From Cyanobium sp. Aljojuca 7A6 (lineage in GTDB: Bacteria; Cyanobacteriota; Cyanobacteriia; PCC-6307; Cyanobiaceae), in NCBI RefSeq assembly GCF_024346455.1, contig NZ_JAGQCY010000002.1:62001-126000 (forward strand): a stretch of 64,000 nt of DNA, in the 5' to 3' direction. The translations under genes and the position numbers were made by a program. The notes under the pieces were generated by a model. The model saw only the letters and a list, made by a program, of their open reading frames with translations, was not told the DNA's origin and did not search any database. Below, one piece after another: positions 26,801 through 36,770 of the stretch. The first letter of the stretch is position 1, and every line of letters starts with the position of its first letter.

Positions 26801-27894
26801 TTCACGCCTGCATCAGCAGCCATGGCTTCGGCCACGGCTCCCGCACGGCGTCGGTGCTCTGTGAACTGGCCGCCCTGAAGCCCGACTGGCGTCTGGTGCT
26901 CTCCACTGGACTGCCGGAAGCGTTCCTGAAGCTCTCCCTGGGTGCGGTGCCCTTCGAGCAGCGTCAATGCCGCTGGGACGTGGGCGTGATCCAGGCGGAT
27001 GCCCTGGGGGCCGACGCGGCCGCCACCCTGGCGGCCCTCCATGACCTCGAGGGGAGCCTGCCGGGGCTGGTCGAGGCCGAAGCCACCTGGCTGGAGGCCC
27101 AGAACCAGCCGATCCTGGTGCTGGGGGATGTGCCACCGGCAGCGGCTCTGCTGGCCAGGCGGCTGAGGGTGCCGCTGGTGTGGCTGGCCAGCTTCGGCTG
27201 GGACACGATTCATGCCCCCATGGGCCCGGACTTTCAGCCCTTCGTCGACCGTCACCGTCAGCTGTATGCCCAGGGGGATCTGCTGCTGCGTTGCCCCCTC
27301 TCCCTGCCGATGGACTGGGGTCTGCAGGAGGTGCGGCTGGGCCTGACGAGCTCCAGGCCCCGGCTCGACCTGGAGCGCCTGGCCTCGGATCTGGCCCTGC
27401 CGCCGGATCGGGAGCAGGTGGTGCTGGTGAGCTTCGGGGGCCTCGGGATGGCCATCGACCCGGCCCTGCTGGCTCGCTGGCCCGAGCACGTGTTCGTCGG
27501 TCCGGAGCCGGCGCTGGCCTCGGTGGCCAATGGTCGTTGCTTGCCGGCCGGGGTGAGGCCCCTCGACCTGATGCCCCTGACGGGACGGCTGATCACCAAG
27601 CCCGGCTACAGCAGTTTCTGCGAGGCCTTCAGCCAGGGGGTGGGAATCCATCTGGTGCACCGGAGCGGATTTGCAGAAGCGCCGGTACTGGAGGAGGACC
27701 TGCGCAACCACGGCTGGCATCGGTTGCTCAGCCAGCAGGCCTTCCGCCGCGGCGAGTGGCAGCTGGATCAGCCGCTGGAGCCCCCCCGGGGCGGCCCCCT
27801 GCCGCTGGATGGGGCCACAACCGCTGCGCGGGCGATCGTTGCGGTGCTGGAAGGACGATCAGCACTCCCTATGGGGCCTGGCTTCAGGATTTGA
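26794..27894 (+). CDS. GT-B-fold glycosyltransferase-like protein
   Basis: A 366-residue protein whose N-terminus, LLIHACISSHGFGHGSRTASVL, resembles the glycine-rich start of MurG-like glycosyltransferases and of the plant L-arabinokinase N-terminal domain. The C-terminal half has a second Rossmann-like unit (VVLVSFGGLGMAIDP) and LITKPGYSSFCEAFSQGVGIHLVHR, which fits a donor-binding site. Acceptor and sugar are unknown. No ATG precedes the motif; TTG at 26794 is the only reasonable start and overlaps the phosphoesterase stop. This points to coupled translation and perhaps a shared sugar-phosphate pathway. Confidence 0.75.
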   Translation: MLIHACISSHGFGHGSRTASVLCELAALKPDWRLVLSTGLPEAFLKLSLGAVPFEQRQCRWDVGVIQADALGADAAATLAALHDLEGSLPGLVEAEATWLEAQNQPILVLGDVPPAAALLARRLRVPLVWLASFGWDTIHAPMGPDFQPFVDRHRQLYAQGDLLLRCPLSLPMDWGLQEVRLGLTSSRPRLDLERLASDLALPPDREQVVLVSFGGLGMAIDPALLARWPEHVFVGPEPALASVANGRCLPAGVRPLDLMPLTGRLITKPGYSSFCEAFSQGVGIHLVHRSGFAEAPVLEEDLRNHGWHRLLSQQAFRRGEWQLDQPLEPPRGGPLPLDGATTAARAIVAVLEGRSALPMGPGFRI

Positions 27895-28171
27895 ACATCT
27901 GTTCATCGACAGCGATGATTTTCAGTGCCTGGCTGTAACTGGAATGCAAAGCGTCATTCTTGATACCAGTGGACAGTTGTTCGACCGTCACTAACAGCGA
28001 ATCGTTTGGCCTGATTCATCGGCAAATTACCGCGAAGTCTCGTCGCAGGAAATTTCTTTTCCTCGCCATGGGATCACTGGCTCTTCCTGATGTCGTTCCC
28101 CAGAAGACCTGGTCACACCAAGCACATCCAGTCGGAATAATTCCGTTGCCCATCTAGCGGATTTTCCCCAT
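27895..28171. other. AT-richer intergenic region with a palindrome
   Basis: About 277 bases without a supported gene, visibly AT-richer than the flanks. A 65-codon frame at 27960-28157 has no ribosome-binding site or recognisable sequence and is not called. A palindrome CGGAATAATTCCG sits at 28133-28145, 26 bases before the muramidase start, and could be an operator. A weaker AGGAAA...TTTTCCT inverted repeat lies near 28048-28064. Confidence 0.4.
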
Positions 28172-28948
28172 TTGTCCTTCACGACCTTTTTTCTCTTGCC
28201 GAACCTTCAGCAGCGCCACCTCGTCCTCGCCTTTGCCGGCCTGAGCCTGAGCCTGGCTGGGCCAGCCGGTGCCGCCGAAACCCCTAGTGCCTGGCAGTTG
28301 GGTCCTGAAGCCCGTGTGGCCCCCGTGCGGGTCTCGATGCTGACGCCGCTGCCGGCCGCGCCCCGGGTCTTCGCGATCACGCCGGAGCGACGGGCTCTGC
28401 TCAACACCATCCGCTACGCCGAAGGCACCTGGGCCAACGGCCAGGAGGTCGGCTATCGCATTCTTTTTGGCGGCAGCCTCTTCCAGTCCCTTGATCGCCA
28501 TCCCAACCGGGTGATGCGCACCGCCCGCTACGCCAGTGCGGCGGCGGGCGCCTACCAGTTCATGCCCTTCACCTGGGACATGGTCAACCGGGCCCTGGGC
28601 ATGCCTGATTTCGGCCCGGAGTCCCAGGACCAGGCCGCCCTGTTCCTGGTGCAGCGCCGCGGAGCCCTGCACCTGGCCGATCGTGGTGAGCTGAGCCCCG
28701 ACCTGGTGGCCCGTTTGGCGCCGGAATGGGCCTCCTTCCCCACCCTGGCCGGCCGCAGCTTCTACGGTCAGCCGGTCAAGCGCCTCAACGACCTGCGTCG
28801 CTTCTACGAGCAGAACCTGGCCCAGCTGCGCAACGAAGCCGCCACGGTCTGGGAAGACGTGGCCATTCGCCAGAAACCCCCGGCCTGCAGCGATGACAGC
28901 CTTTCCTGCCAGCTGGAAAGGGCGAGCCGGCCGTCAACCGCCCCCTGA
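28172..28948 (+). CDS. Secreted lysozyme-like muramidase (GH104, lambda endolysin type)
   Basis: A 258-residue exported protein with an N-terminal signal peptide (HLVLAFAGLSLSLAGPAGAAE, cleavage near 35) and a lysozyme-fold domain. The segment ALLNTIRYAEGTWANGQEVGYRILFGG contains the likely catalytic E84. ASAAAGAYQFMPFTWDMVNRALGMPDFGPESQDQAALFLVQRRGAL follows the pattern of phage lambda R protein and its cellular relatives, which cleave peptidoglycan. No phage genes are nearby, so it is probably a cell-wall remodelling enzyme. The start is a TTG at 28172 (28196 is an alternative TTG). The C-terminal ~60 residues contain two cysteines (CSDDSLSC) that may form a disulfide. Confidence 0.82.
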   Translation: MSFTTFFLLPNLQQRHLVLAFAGLSLSLAGPAGAAETPSAWQLGPEARVAPVRVSMLTPLPAAPRVFAITPERRALLNTIRYAEGTWANGQEVGYRILFGGSLFQSLDRHPNRVMRTARYASAAAGAYQFMPFTWDMVNRALGMPDFGPESQDQAALFLVQRRGALHLADRGELSPDLVARLAPEWASFPTLAGRSFYGQPVKRLNDLRRFYEQNLAQLRNEAATVWEDVAIRQKPPACSDDSLSCQLERASRPSTAP

Positions 28949-28978
28949 GCCGGGTCGGCGAATCTCGGGGCGATCAGA

Positions 28979-29890
28979 TCAGCTCTCGCCCTTGCCCTGC
29001 GGGCGCACACCTCCGAGGGTTTTCTGGGCGATCAGATAGGCCACCACTGAAGCTCCGAGGAACCCCAGCACGTTGCGCAGCAACGGCAGCACGTCGTTGG
29101 TCCGGGTGATGATCGGCCCCATCCCAAGGGCCACGAACAGGATCACCCACAAGGGAGAGAGCAGCAGCACCCAGGTCCATTCCACCCGGCGACCCTCCTG
29201 ACGCGGAAAGGCGGCGAATCCCACCACCAGGCCGCCCAGGATCGAGGTGCAGAGCGTCAGGATCCACTGCTCCTGGGGCAGTCCCGGCACCACCTGGCAA
29301 CCACCAATGGCCAGGCACCCCTTGACGGCATGGATGGCCGACAGGATCGAGCCGTCCTCACCGTGGTCGCGAACGTAAAACTGATTGCCGTACCGGGTCT
29401 GGAGTTCCACCCAGAAGGTCCGGGGCATCAGGGCGAACAGGGCCTCGCCCACGTTGAAGTTGAGCAGGTTGCCCCCCCGGGGATCGGCCACCAGCAGCAG
29501 GCTGCGCTCGTCCAGGTCCCAGAAGCCCTTGACTGCCAGCCCTGGCGTGCGCTCGTACTGGGTCAGCACCCTCAGCTTCCAGCCGCTGCTGGCTTCGAAA
29601 CTCTCCAGTTCGGCCTCCAGCTCCCCCCGTTCGCCATCGGTGAGGGCCTTGGCCAGATCGATCACAGGGGTGGGGTGATCGGGCAACAGCTGGGGGTTGT
29701 CTGCCGCGAAGGCCGCCGCCCCCAGTCCCGGCGCCAGCCAGGTGACCAGCACAAGGCTGAGGGTGGCCAGACCTGCCCCCAGCCTCCGCCCCAGCCCGCC
29801 ACGCCGGCCTGCCCATCGGCGATCTCGTGGTGCTCCTGCCGGTCCCGCTGCCGGTGCAGCCATCGCCATTGCCATCGCTCGTGCTCCCAT
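28979..29890 (-). CDS. TPM-domain thylakoid/membrane protein, Psb32-like
   Basis: A 303-residue protein. A basic N-terminus and signal helix (LATLSLVLVTWLAPGLGAAAFAA) lead to a TPM domain (PVIDLAKALTDGERGELEAELESFEASSGWKLRVLTQYERTPG and LLLVADPRGGNLLNFNVGEALFALMP). About three C-terminal membrane helices follow. This architecture matches the Psb32 family, involved in PSII repair and protection. Several in-frame ATGs (29890, 29875, 29869, 29863) make the exact start uncertain. It is divergent from the MidA-type methyltransferase with 35 bases between them. Confidence 0.82.
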   Translation of the reverse strand: MGARAMAMAMAAPAAGPAGAPRDRRWAGRRGGLGRRLGAGLATLSLVLVTWLAPGLGAAAFAADNPQLLPDHPTPVIDLAKALTDGERGELEAELESFEASSGWKLRVLTQYERTPGLAVKGFWDLDERSLLLVADPRGGNLLNFNVGEALFALMPRTFWVELQTRYGNQFYVRDHGEDGSILSAIHAVKGCLAIGGCQVVPGLPQEQWILTLCTSILGGLVVGFAAFPRQEGRRVEWTWVLLLSPLWVILFVALGMGPIITRTNDVLPLLRNVLGFLGASVVAYLIAQKTLGGVRPQGKGES

Positions 29891-29925
29891 CGGTCAGCAT
29901 TCTCCCTGAGTCCCCCTGACGCCGC

Positions 29926-31116
29926 GTGCTGAGCCCCCCTCCCGACTCCCCGGCGGTTCCCGAGTGGCTCGCGGAGCGGTTGCGGGCCGCGGGCGGGTCG
30001 GTGCCGTTCCTCGACTACATGGACTGGGTCCTGCATGATCCCGAGCACGGCGCCTACGGGAGCGGCCGGCTGGTGATCGGCCCCCGGGGGGACTTCGTGA
30101 CCTCCCCCTCGATGGGGCAGGACTTCGCCCAGCTGCTCGCCCCCCAGGTGGCCGAGTGGCTGGCCCTGCTGCCGGCCGAGGCCCCCCTGACCCTGGTGGA
30201 GACAGGGCCGGGGGAGGGACAGCTGGCCCAGCAGCTGGCCGAGGCCCTCCACGCCGGTTGGCCCTCCCTGGCCGGACGCACCGAACTGGTGCTGGTGGAG
30301 CCGAACGCCGGCATGGCCCAGCGGCAGCGGCAGCGTCTCAGCGCCTGCCCGTTGCCGGTGCGCTGGAGCGACTTCGCGGGTCTGGCCAGCGCCCCGCTGC
30401 GGGGCGTGGTGCTGGCCCACGAGGTGCTCGACGCCCTGGCCATCGAACGCATCGAGCGCCGTGACGACCACTGGTGCCGCCAACGGGTCGTTCTGCGCGG
30501 GGATCACTTGAGCCTGGAGGCGGCCGAGCCCCTGGCCGGACCTTTGCTTGATCAGCTGGATGGCCTTGGCCTTCTTCCCCTGGATGACAGCCGCCCCGAG
30601 GGTTGGTCCACGGAGCTCCATCCCGGCCTGGAACCCTGGCTGGCCGCCTGTGCCGGCGCGCTGTCCGAGGGGTGGCTGCTGGTGATCGATTACGCCCACG
30701 AGGCGCACCGCTATTACGCGCCCCAGCGTTCAGCCGGCACCCTGATGGCCTATCGGCGCCAGCAGGCCAGCGACAACCCACTGCGGGAGCCAGGTCTGTG
30801 GGACCTGACGGCCCACCTCTGCCTGGAGAGCCTGGAGGCGGCGGCCCGGGCCGGTGGCTGGCAGCCCTTGGGCGGATGCCGCCAGGGTGAGGCGTTGCTG
30901 GCCCTCGGTCTGGCCAGGCGCCTGCATGAGCTTCAGCAGGAGCCGGCATCTCGACTGGCGGAGCTGCTGCAACGTCGGGAGACCCTGTTGCGGCTGGTGG
31001 ATCCCGCCAGTCTTGGCAATTTCCGCTGGCTGGCTTTCCACCGGGATTCAACCTCTGCTCGCTCTCCAGCAACGCCTCAGCCAGAGCCCCTGTTTTTGAG
31101 CGTGCCGTCGCCCTGA
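29926..31116 (+). CDS. MidA/NDUFAF7-family SAM-dependent methyltransferase
   Basis: A 396-residue protein of the family whose mitochondrial member NDUFAF7 methylates an arginine of complex I. Conserved segments are PFLDYMDWVLHDPEHGAYG, GDFVTSPSMGQDFAQLLAPQVAEWL, the SAM motif LVETGPGEGQLA, VLAHEVLDALAIERI, and DYAHEAHRYYAPQRSAGTLMAYRR. In cyanobacteria the target could be the NDH-1 complex, but this is inference. GTG 29926 is the start nearest the conserved N-terminus. The tail beyond residue ~370 is not conserved. Confidence 0.9.
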   Translation: MLSPPPDSPAVPEWLAERLRAAGGSVPFLDYMDWVLHDPEHGAYGSGRLVIGPRGDFVTSPSMGQDFAQLLAPQVAEWLALLPAEAPLTLVETGPGEGQLAQQLAEALHAGWPSLAGRTELVLVEPNAGMAQRQRQRLSACPLPVRWSDFAGLASAPLRGVVLAHEVLDALAIERIERRDDHWCRQRVVLRGDHLSLEAAEPLAGPLLDQLDGLGLLPLDDSRPEGWSTELHPGLEPWLAACAGALSEGWLLVIDYAHEAHRYYAPQRSAGTLMAYRRQQASDNPLREPGLWDLTAHLCLESLEAAARAGGWQPLGGCRQGEALLALGLARRLHELQQEPASRLAELLQRRETLLRLVDPASLGNFRWLAFHRDSTSARSPATPQPEPLFLSVPSP

Positions 31117-31151
31117 TCAACAGCCATCGCTTTACATCTCCACATGAAAGC

Positions 31152-31169
31152 TTGAGCATTCCTGCTCAA
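31152..31169 (+). promoter_or_regulatory. Perfect hairpin in the leader of the twin-CX3C gene
   Basis: TTGAGCA (31152-31158), loop TTCC, TGCTCAA (31163-31169). It ends just before the GGAGGAG ribosome-binding site and 20 bases before the ATG at 31190. It could be an operator or an mRNA hairpin controlling access to the ribosome-binding site; there is no T-tract to suggest a terminator. Confidence 0.45.
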
Positions 31170-31189
31170 TCCTGGAGGAGAAAACGGCA

Positions 31190-31477
31190 ATGAAGGTTAG
31201 GGTGAAAATCCAATCAGAAGGTGCGGTGATGGCAACGCCAATGGGCAACGTTTTCGGCAGCCCTACGGAATTCGGCCACCGTGCGGAAGATCCATTGTTT
31301 GGGGCAACGTTTCATCTGGATACCGGATCTTCAAGTGGTGACGATGGTCTGAACGTCGATGTTGAGCTGATCAACGTCGATCCCGTCGAGACCTACTTCG
31401 CCTGCATCACCACCTGCTCCCTTGACGACGGTGACTGCATTACCATCTGCACCGAACAACTGCGGGAGAGCCACTGA
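31190..31477 (+). CDS. Small acidic protein with C-terminal CX3C-x6-CX3C motif
   Basis: A 95-residue protein preceded by a strong ribosome-binding site (GGAGGAG, ten bases upstream of ATG 31190). The N-terminal part is Gly/Ser/Asp-rich without a membrane helix. The C-terminus holds four cysteines in two near-identical units, ACITTC (C72, C76) and DCITIC (C83, C87). The spacing fits a helical-hairpin disulfide or metal site; it also superficially recalls the Cys/Thr/Ser-rich core of a modified peptide, but no modification enzyme or Gly-Gly leader site is present. I recognise no family. G+C is lower than in neighbours (32 of 60 in 31201-31260), and a perfect hairpin lies in the leader. Confidence 0.7.
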   Translation: MKVRVKIQSEGAVMATPMGNVFGSPTEFGHRAEDPLFGATFHLDTGSSSGDDGLNVDVELINVDPVETYFACITTCSLDDGDCITICTEQLRESH

Positions 31478-31485
31478 GCCCTGGC

Positions 31486-32577
31486 TTAGAACCACTCCGA
31501 CTGGGCTTCATCCTTGGGATTGACGTTGGCGTGGGGTGTCGTGCGGCGGAACTCCATGGTGATGCTGCGCTTCTGCTCGCCATCGGCGGCCAGGGCCTCG
31601 ATCGGGTAGAGCTGCTGGCCATCCCGGAAGGGAACCTGCAGGCGGAAGGTGCCGTCGGCGGAGAGGGGAACTTCTTCACCACCGATGCTCAACCGGGCAG
31701 AGGGGTCGGTGGCGCCGTAAACAATCAGTTCGGCATCGGCCACAAGCCAGAAGGAACGCTGGCGAGCGGCCACCCCGCCGATGCCGGAGCCGCTGCGGCC
31801 GGAGGCCCAGGGGCCTGCACCGGAGGCGGAGAAGTCGTTGTGGCCCTGCAGACCAGCGGCGGAATCGCTTTCGTGGAAGGCCTCCGAACCTCGGCCGAGG
31901 CGGCGCCAGGGGTTGGTTGCGCTCTGATACAGCCGCTCATGCAGGTCGTTGATGATCTCCCTGGACGGAACTGGAGCCGGCGCCCCTTGGATCGCGGGCG
32001 GCATGGAGAAGGCCACGAAGGGATCGGGCACGGACACGGCCGGGCTGTCCAGGACGGGGACGTGGGCGGTGGCGGAGAAGGCCAGGGAGATCCAGCCGCC
32101 GCTGCCGCCCTTGCGGAAACCGAGCTCCACCCTGTAATCACGACCGGACAGGGGCACCGGCAAGTACCACTCGCTGGCCTGGCTTTCAACCACCACCTCC
32201 TGCAGGGTGTGGGGGTGGGTGGACCCCCCGTCCAGTCCAGTCACGTCGGCGACACGAAGACAGAGCTGGGTGGCGCCATCGGCCTGGGCCTGGCTCCTGT
32301 CGGCCGGCGAGATGGCCCAGCGCACCTGGGACCACTGGGGATCGCGAGGGAGGAAGGCCACCCAGGAGGCGTCACCACCGCCGATTGGGGGGGCTTCCGC
32401 AGCGCTGGTTGCGGCCATGGCCTGGGCTGGTGCCGCAGGGGAGGGTTCCTGAGCGGGCGATGGCTCCGGCCCCGCCGAATCGTCCCGGCCGCCGAGACCG
32501 ATGGTTCTGGCCAGGGCTCCGAGTCGTCGCAGGGGCTGGCTCAGGATGTCTTTGAACCGGCTGGGACGACTTCTCAT
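31486..32577 (-). CDS. DUF4912 domain protein
   Basis: A 363-residue soluble protein. After a low-complexity Ala/Pro/Ser N-terminus comes the DUF4912 domain, with aromatic-rich segments DASWVAFLPRDPQWSQVRWAIS, TLQEVVVESQASEWYLPVPLSGRDYRVELGF and WISLAFSATAHVPV. A Ser/Gly-rich linker follows, then a second beta-rich unit (LIVYGATDPSARLSIGGEEVPLSADGTFRLQVPFRDG) resembling a carbohydrate-binding or Ig-like repeat. Function is unknown. The gene ends eight bases from the convergent twin-CX3C gene. Confidence 0.82.
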   Translation of the reverse strand: MRSRPSRFKDILSQPLRRLGALARTIGLGGRDDSAGPEPSPAQEPSPAAPAQAMAATSAAEAPPIGGGDASWVAFLPRDPQWSQVRWAISPADRSQAQADGATQLCLRVADVTGLDGGSTHPHTLQEVVVESQASEWYLPVPLSGRDYRVELGFRKGGSGGWISLAFSATAHVPVLDSPAVSVPDPFVAFSMPPAIQGAPAPVPSREIINDLHERLYQSATNPWRRLGRGSEAFHESDSAAGLQGHNDFSASGAGPWASGRSGSGIGGVAARQRSFWLVADAELIVYGATDPSARLSIGGEEVPLSADGTFRLQVPFRDGQQLYPIEALAADGEQKRSITMEFRRTTPHANVNPKDEAQSEWF

Positions 32578-32672
32578 GGGCCGTGGTGAATAAAACCTTC
32601 CGGTGATGGTCTCCGATCCGGGGGGTTCACGCCTTCCCTGTCAGCGAAAGACCACGATGGAAGCCCGCTCCT

Positions 32673-32688
32673 GCGGGGCGATCCCCGC
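32673..32688 (-). terminator. GC hairpin downstream of aroB
   Basis: GCGGGG (32673-32678), loop CGAT, CCCCGC (32683-32688), about 25 bases past the aroB stop. A longer alternative stem (GCCCGC/GCGGGC) overlaps it. No T-tract follows on the minus strand, so this may be only a pausing or processing structure. Confidence 0.3.
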
Positions 32689-32713
32689 GGGCCCTCCGGA
32701 TCGGTCCGCTTTG

Positions 32714-33853
32714 TCAGGGGGCCCCGATCGATGCGGCGACCGCGAGGGCGGCCCTGATCGTGCCTGGGTCAACGTCGTCGCGGATGGTGACCGACCCCAC
32801 GCCGGTGGGCAGCACGAAGCGCACCTTCCCCTGGCGCACCTTCTTGTCCGCCTGCAGGGAGGTCAGCACCGCTTCGGGATCGAGGGCCGGCCAGGCCATG
32901 GGCAGCCCAGCGGCCGCGATCAGCCGCCGTTGCCTGTCCTGATCGGTCCGGCTCCACAGACCCATCGCCACGGCAATCTCGCCGGCGGCGACCATGCCCA
33001 GGCCCACGGCCTCCCCATGCAACCAGGTGCCGTAGCCGCTGAGGTTCTCCACCGCATGGCCCAGGGTGTGGCCGTAGTTGAGGATCGCCCGCAGCCCCCC
33101 TTCCCGTTCGTCGGCCGCCACCACCCTGGCCTTGGCGGCGGCGGAGCGCTCCAGCAGCCGTTGCATCAGATCCGCTCCGATGGCTTCGCGGCTGGCCAGG
33201 GCTCCCTTGGCATCCCGCCTGGCCGCTGCCTCCAGGTCGCTGAAGAGCTCTTCATCGCCGATCACGGCGTACTTGATCACCTCGGCCATGCCGGCGCGGA
33301 ACTCCCGCTCCGGCAGGGAGGCCAGCACCTGAGGGTCGATCAGCACCAGCTTCGGCTGGTGGAAGGCGCCGATCAGGTTCTTTCCGCCCGGGTGGTTCAC
33401 CCCCGTCTTGCCGCCGATGGCGGCGTCCACCATGGCCAGCAGGGTGGTGGGCACCTGCACCACGGCGATGCCCCGCAGCCAGGTGGCGGCGGCGAAGCCG
33501 GCCATGTCCCCCACCACACCGCCGCCGAGGGCGACGATCAGGGAGCTGCGCTCCAGGCGGTGGGCGAAGGCGGCGTCGTGGATGGCCGCCACCGTGGCGG
33601 GGGTCTTGCGCTCCTCGCCGGCCTCCAGCACCAGGCTCTGCACGGCGAATCCGCTGGCCTCGAGGCTCCTCAGCGCCTCGGCACCATGGAACCCCTGCAC
33701 GTCAGGGTTGGTCACCACCAGCACCCGGGTGCCGCTCTGGATGCCGCGCTCGATCAGGAAGGTACCCAGATGGCCGAGCAGGCCGTCACCGATCAGGATC
33801 GGATAGGGATCGGCGGCCAGGGACACCGTGATGGTGCGGTAGTCCTGCGGCAC
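32714..33853 (-). CDS. aroB: 3-Dehydroquinate synthase
   Basis: A 379-residue enzyme for the second step of the shikimate pathway, converting DAHP to 3-dehydroquinate with NAD and a divalent metal. Family segments are [84 protein letters not shown], and [13 protein letters not shown] (metal-binding histidines). Length is normal. It follows recQ on the same strand with a 27-base gap, so the two are likely cotranscribed from the recQ promoter. Confidence 0.97.
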   Translation of the reverse strand: MPQDYRTITVSLAADPYPILIGDGLLGHLGTFLIERGIQSGTRVLVVTNPDVQGFHGAEALRSLEASGFAVQSLVLEAGEERKTPATVAAIHDAAFAHRLERSSLIVALGGGVVGDMAGFAAATWLRGIAVVQVPTTLLAMVDAAIGGKTGVNHPGGKNLIGAFHQPKLVLIDPQVLASLPEREFRAGMAEVIKYAVIGDEELFSDLEAAARRDAKGALASREAIGADLMQRLLERSAAAKARVVAADEREGGLRAILNYGHTLGHAVENLSGYGTWLHGEAVGLGMVAAGEIAVAMGLWSRTDQDRQRRLIAAAGLPMAWPALDPEAVLTSLQADKKVRQGKVRFVLPTGVGSVTIRDDVDPGTIRAALAVAASIGAP

Positions 33854-33880
33854 GGACGGCTCATCAAGGGTGGACTGAGG

Positions 33881-35716
<1,836 letters not shown>

Positions 35717-35798
35717 CGGAATGGCGGATCGAACCGCATCGGTGGCCTCCAGCCTCGATTCCGATTGTGCATCGCCTCACGTCCGGCAGGATGCACCC

Positions 35799-36695
35799 AT
35801 GGCCACACCCATCCCTTCCGCGCCTGTGCCCAGCCGCTCCGCCTGGGCGTTTCTGGCCCCCGCCCTGCTGCTGCTGGCGGTGTCGGTGCTGATCCCGGCA
35901 GCCATGGCCCTGGTGATCAGCTTCACCCGCACGGGGCTGGATGTGAGTGAGCCGCTCACCTTCGTGGGCCTGGCCAATTTCCGCCGCCTGCTGGCTGATC
36001 CGATGCTGCTGCGGGTGACCGGCACCACCTTTCTTTATCTGGTTGGGGTGGTGCCGCCGATCGTCCTCGGTGCCCTCGGCCTGGCGGTGCTGGTCAACCG
36101 TCAGCTGCCGGGCATCCATTGGTTTCGCGGCGCCTTCTACACCCCGGTCCTGGTGTCCCTGGTGGTGGCGGCGATTGCCTTCCGCTGGCTCTACGCGGAA
36201 AACGGGCTTGTCAATGGCTGGCTCGGGGCCCTGCTGGGTGATCGCTTCACACCGATCGGCTTTCTCACCTCCACCGGCCTGGCCCTGCCCTCGGTGATGC
36301 TGGTCACCCTGTGGAAGGGCCTTGGCTATTACATGGTCATCTTTGTGGCCGGCCTGCAGGGGATCTCCGCCGATCTCTACGAGGCGGCGGCCCTCGACGG
36401 CAGCGAGGGTTGGCGTCGCCATCTCGACATCACCCTGCCCCTGTTGAGGCCCTACATCACGCTGGTGGCGGTGATTTCGGCCATCGGGGCCACCAAGGTG
36501 TTTGAGGAGGTGTACCTGATGACCCAGGGGGGGCCGGCGGACAGCACCCGCACCATCGTCTACTACGTCTACGACCAGGCTTTTTCTGAGCTGGAGATCA
36601 GCTATGCCTGCACGGTGGGGTTGGCCCTGTTCCTGATCGTGCTGCTGCTCAGCCTGCTCCGTTACGCGTTCGCCGCCGAGAACCCTCTGCAGTGA
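35799..36695 (+). CDS. Sugar ABC transporter permease, MalF-like (orphan)
   Basis: A 298-residue six-helix permease of the carbohydrate-uptake type 1 family. The EAA loop that contacts the ATPase is YEAAALDGSEGWRRHLDITLPLLRP, and the C-terminal TQGGPADSTRTIVYYVYDQAF is typical of MalF/UgpA-like subunits. No binding protein, second permease or ATPase is adjacent; the ABC importer at 59.3-63.3 kb has its own two permeases. ATG 35799 is chosen because conserved sequence starts soon after; a frame upstream to 35721 is possible. Confidence 0.9.
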   Translation: MATPIPSAPVPSRSAWAFLAPALLLLAVSVLIPAAMALVISFTRTGLDVSEPLTFVGLANFRRLLADPMLLRVTGTTFLYLVGVVPPIVLGALGLAVLVNRQLPGIHWFRGAFYTPVLVSLVVAAIAFRWLYAENGLVNGWLGALLGDRFTPIGFLTSTGLALPSVMLVTLWKGLGYYMVIFVAGLQGISADLYEAAALDGSEGWRRHLDITLPLLRPYITLVAVISAIGATKVFEEVYLMTQGGPADSTRTIVYYVYDQAFSELEISYACTVGLALFLIVLLLSLLRYAFAAENPLQ

Positions 36696-36770
36696 GGACC
36701 CTCCCGGCTCTGAGGTTGGGGGTTGACGCCCTGGTGGCAGGCTGGACCACGGTTCGAACAACCTTCCAGG

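Noticed and set aside
27960-28157. 65-codon frame in the AT-richer intergenic region
   Set aside because: No ribosome-binding site, no recognisable sequence, and codon use unlike neighbours.
28172-28948. Prophage remnant suggested by the lambda-endolysin-like muramidase
   Set aside because: It has a normal signal peptide and no phage structural, holin or integrase genes are nearby.
31190-31477. Lanthipeptide or other RiPP precursor
   Set aside because: Cys/Thr-rich C-terminus is suggestive, but there is no double-glycine leader site and no modification enzyme or peptidase-transporter nearby.
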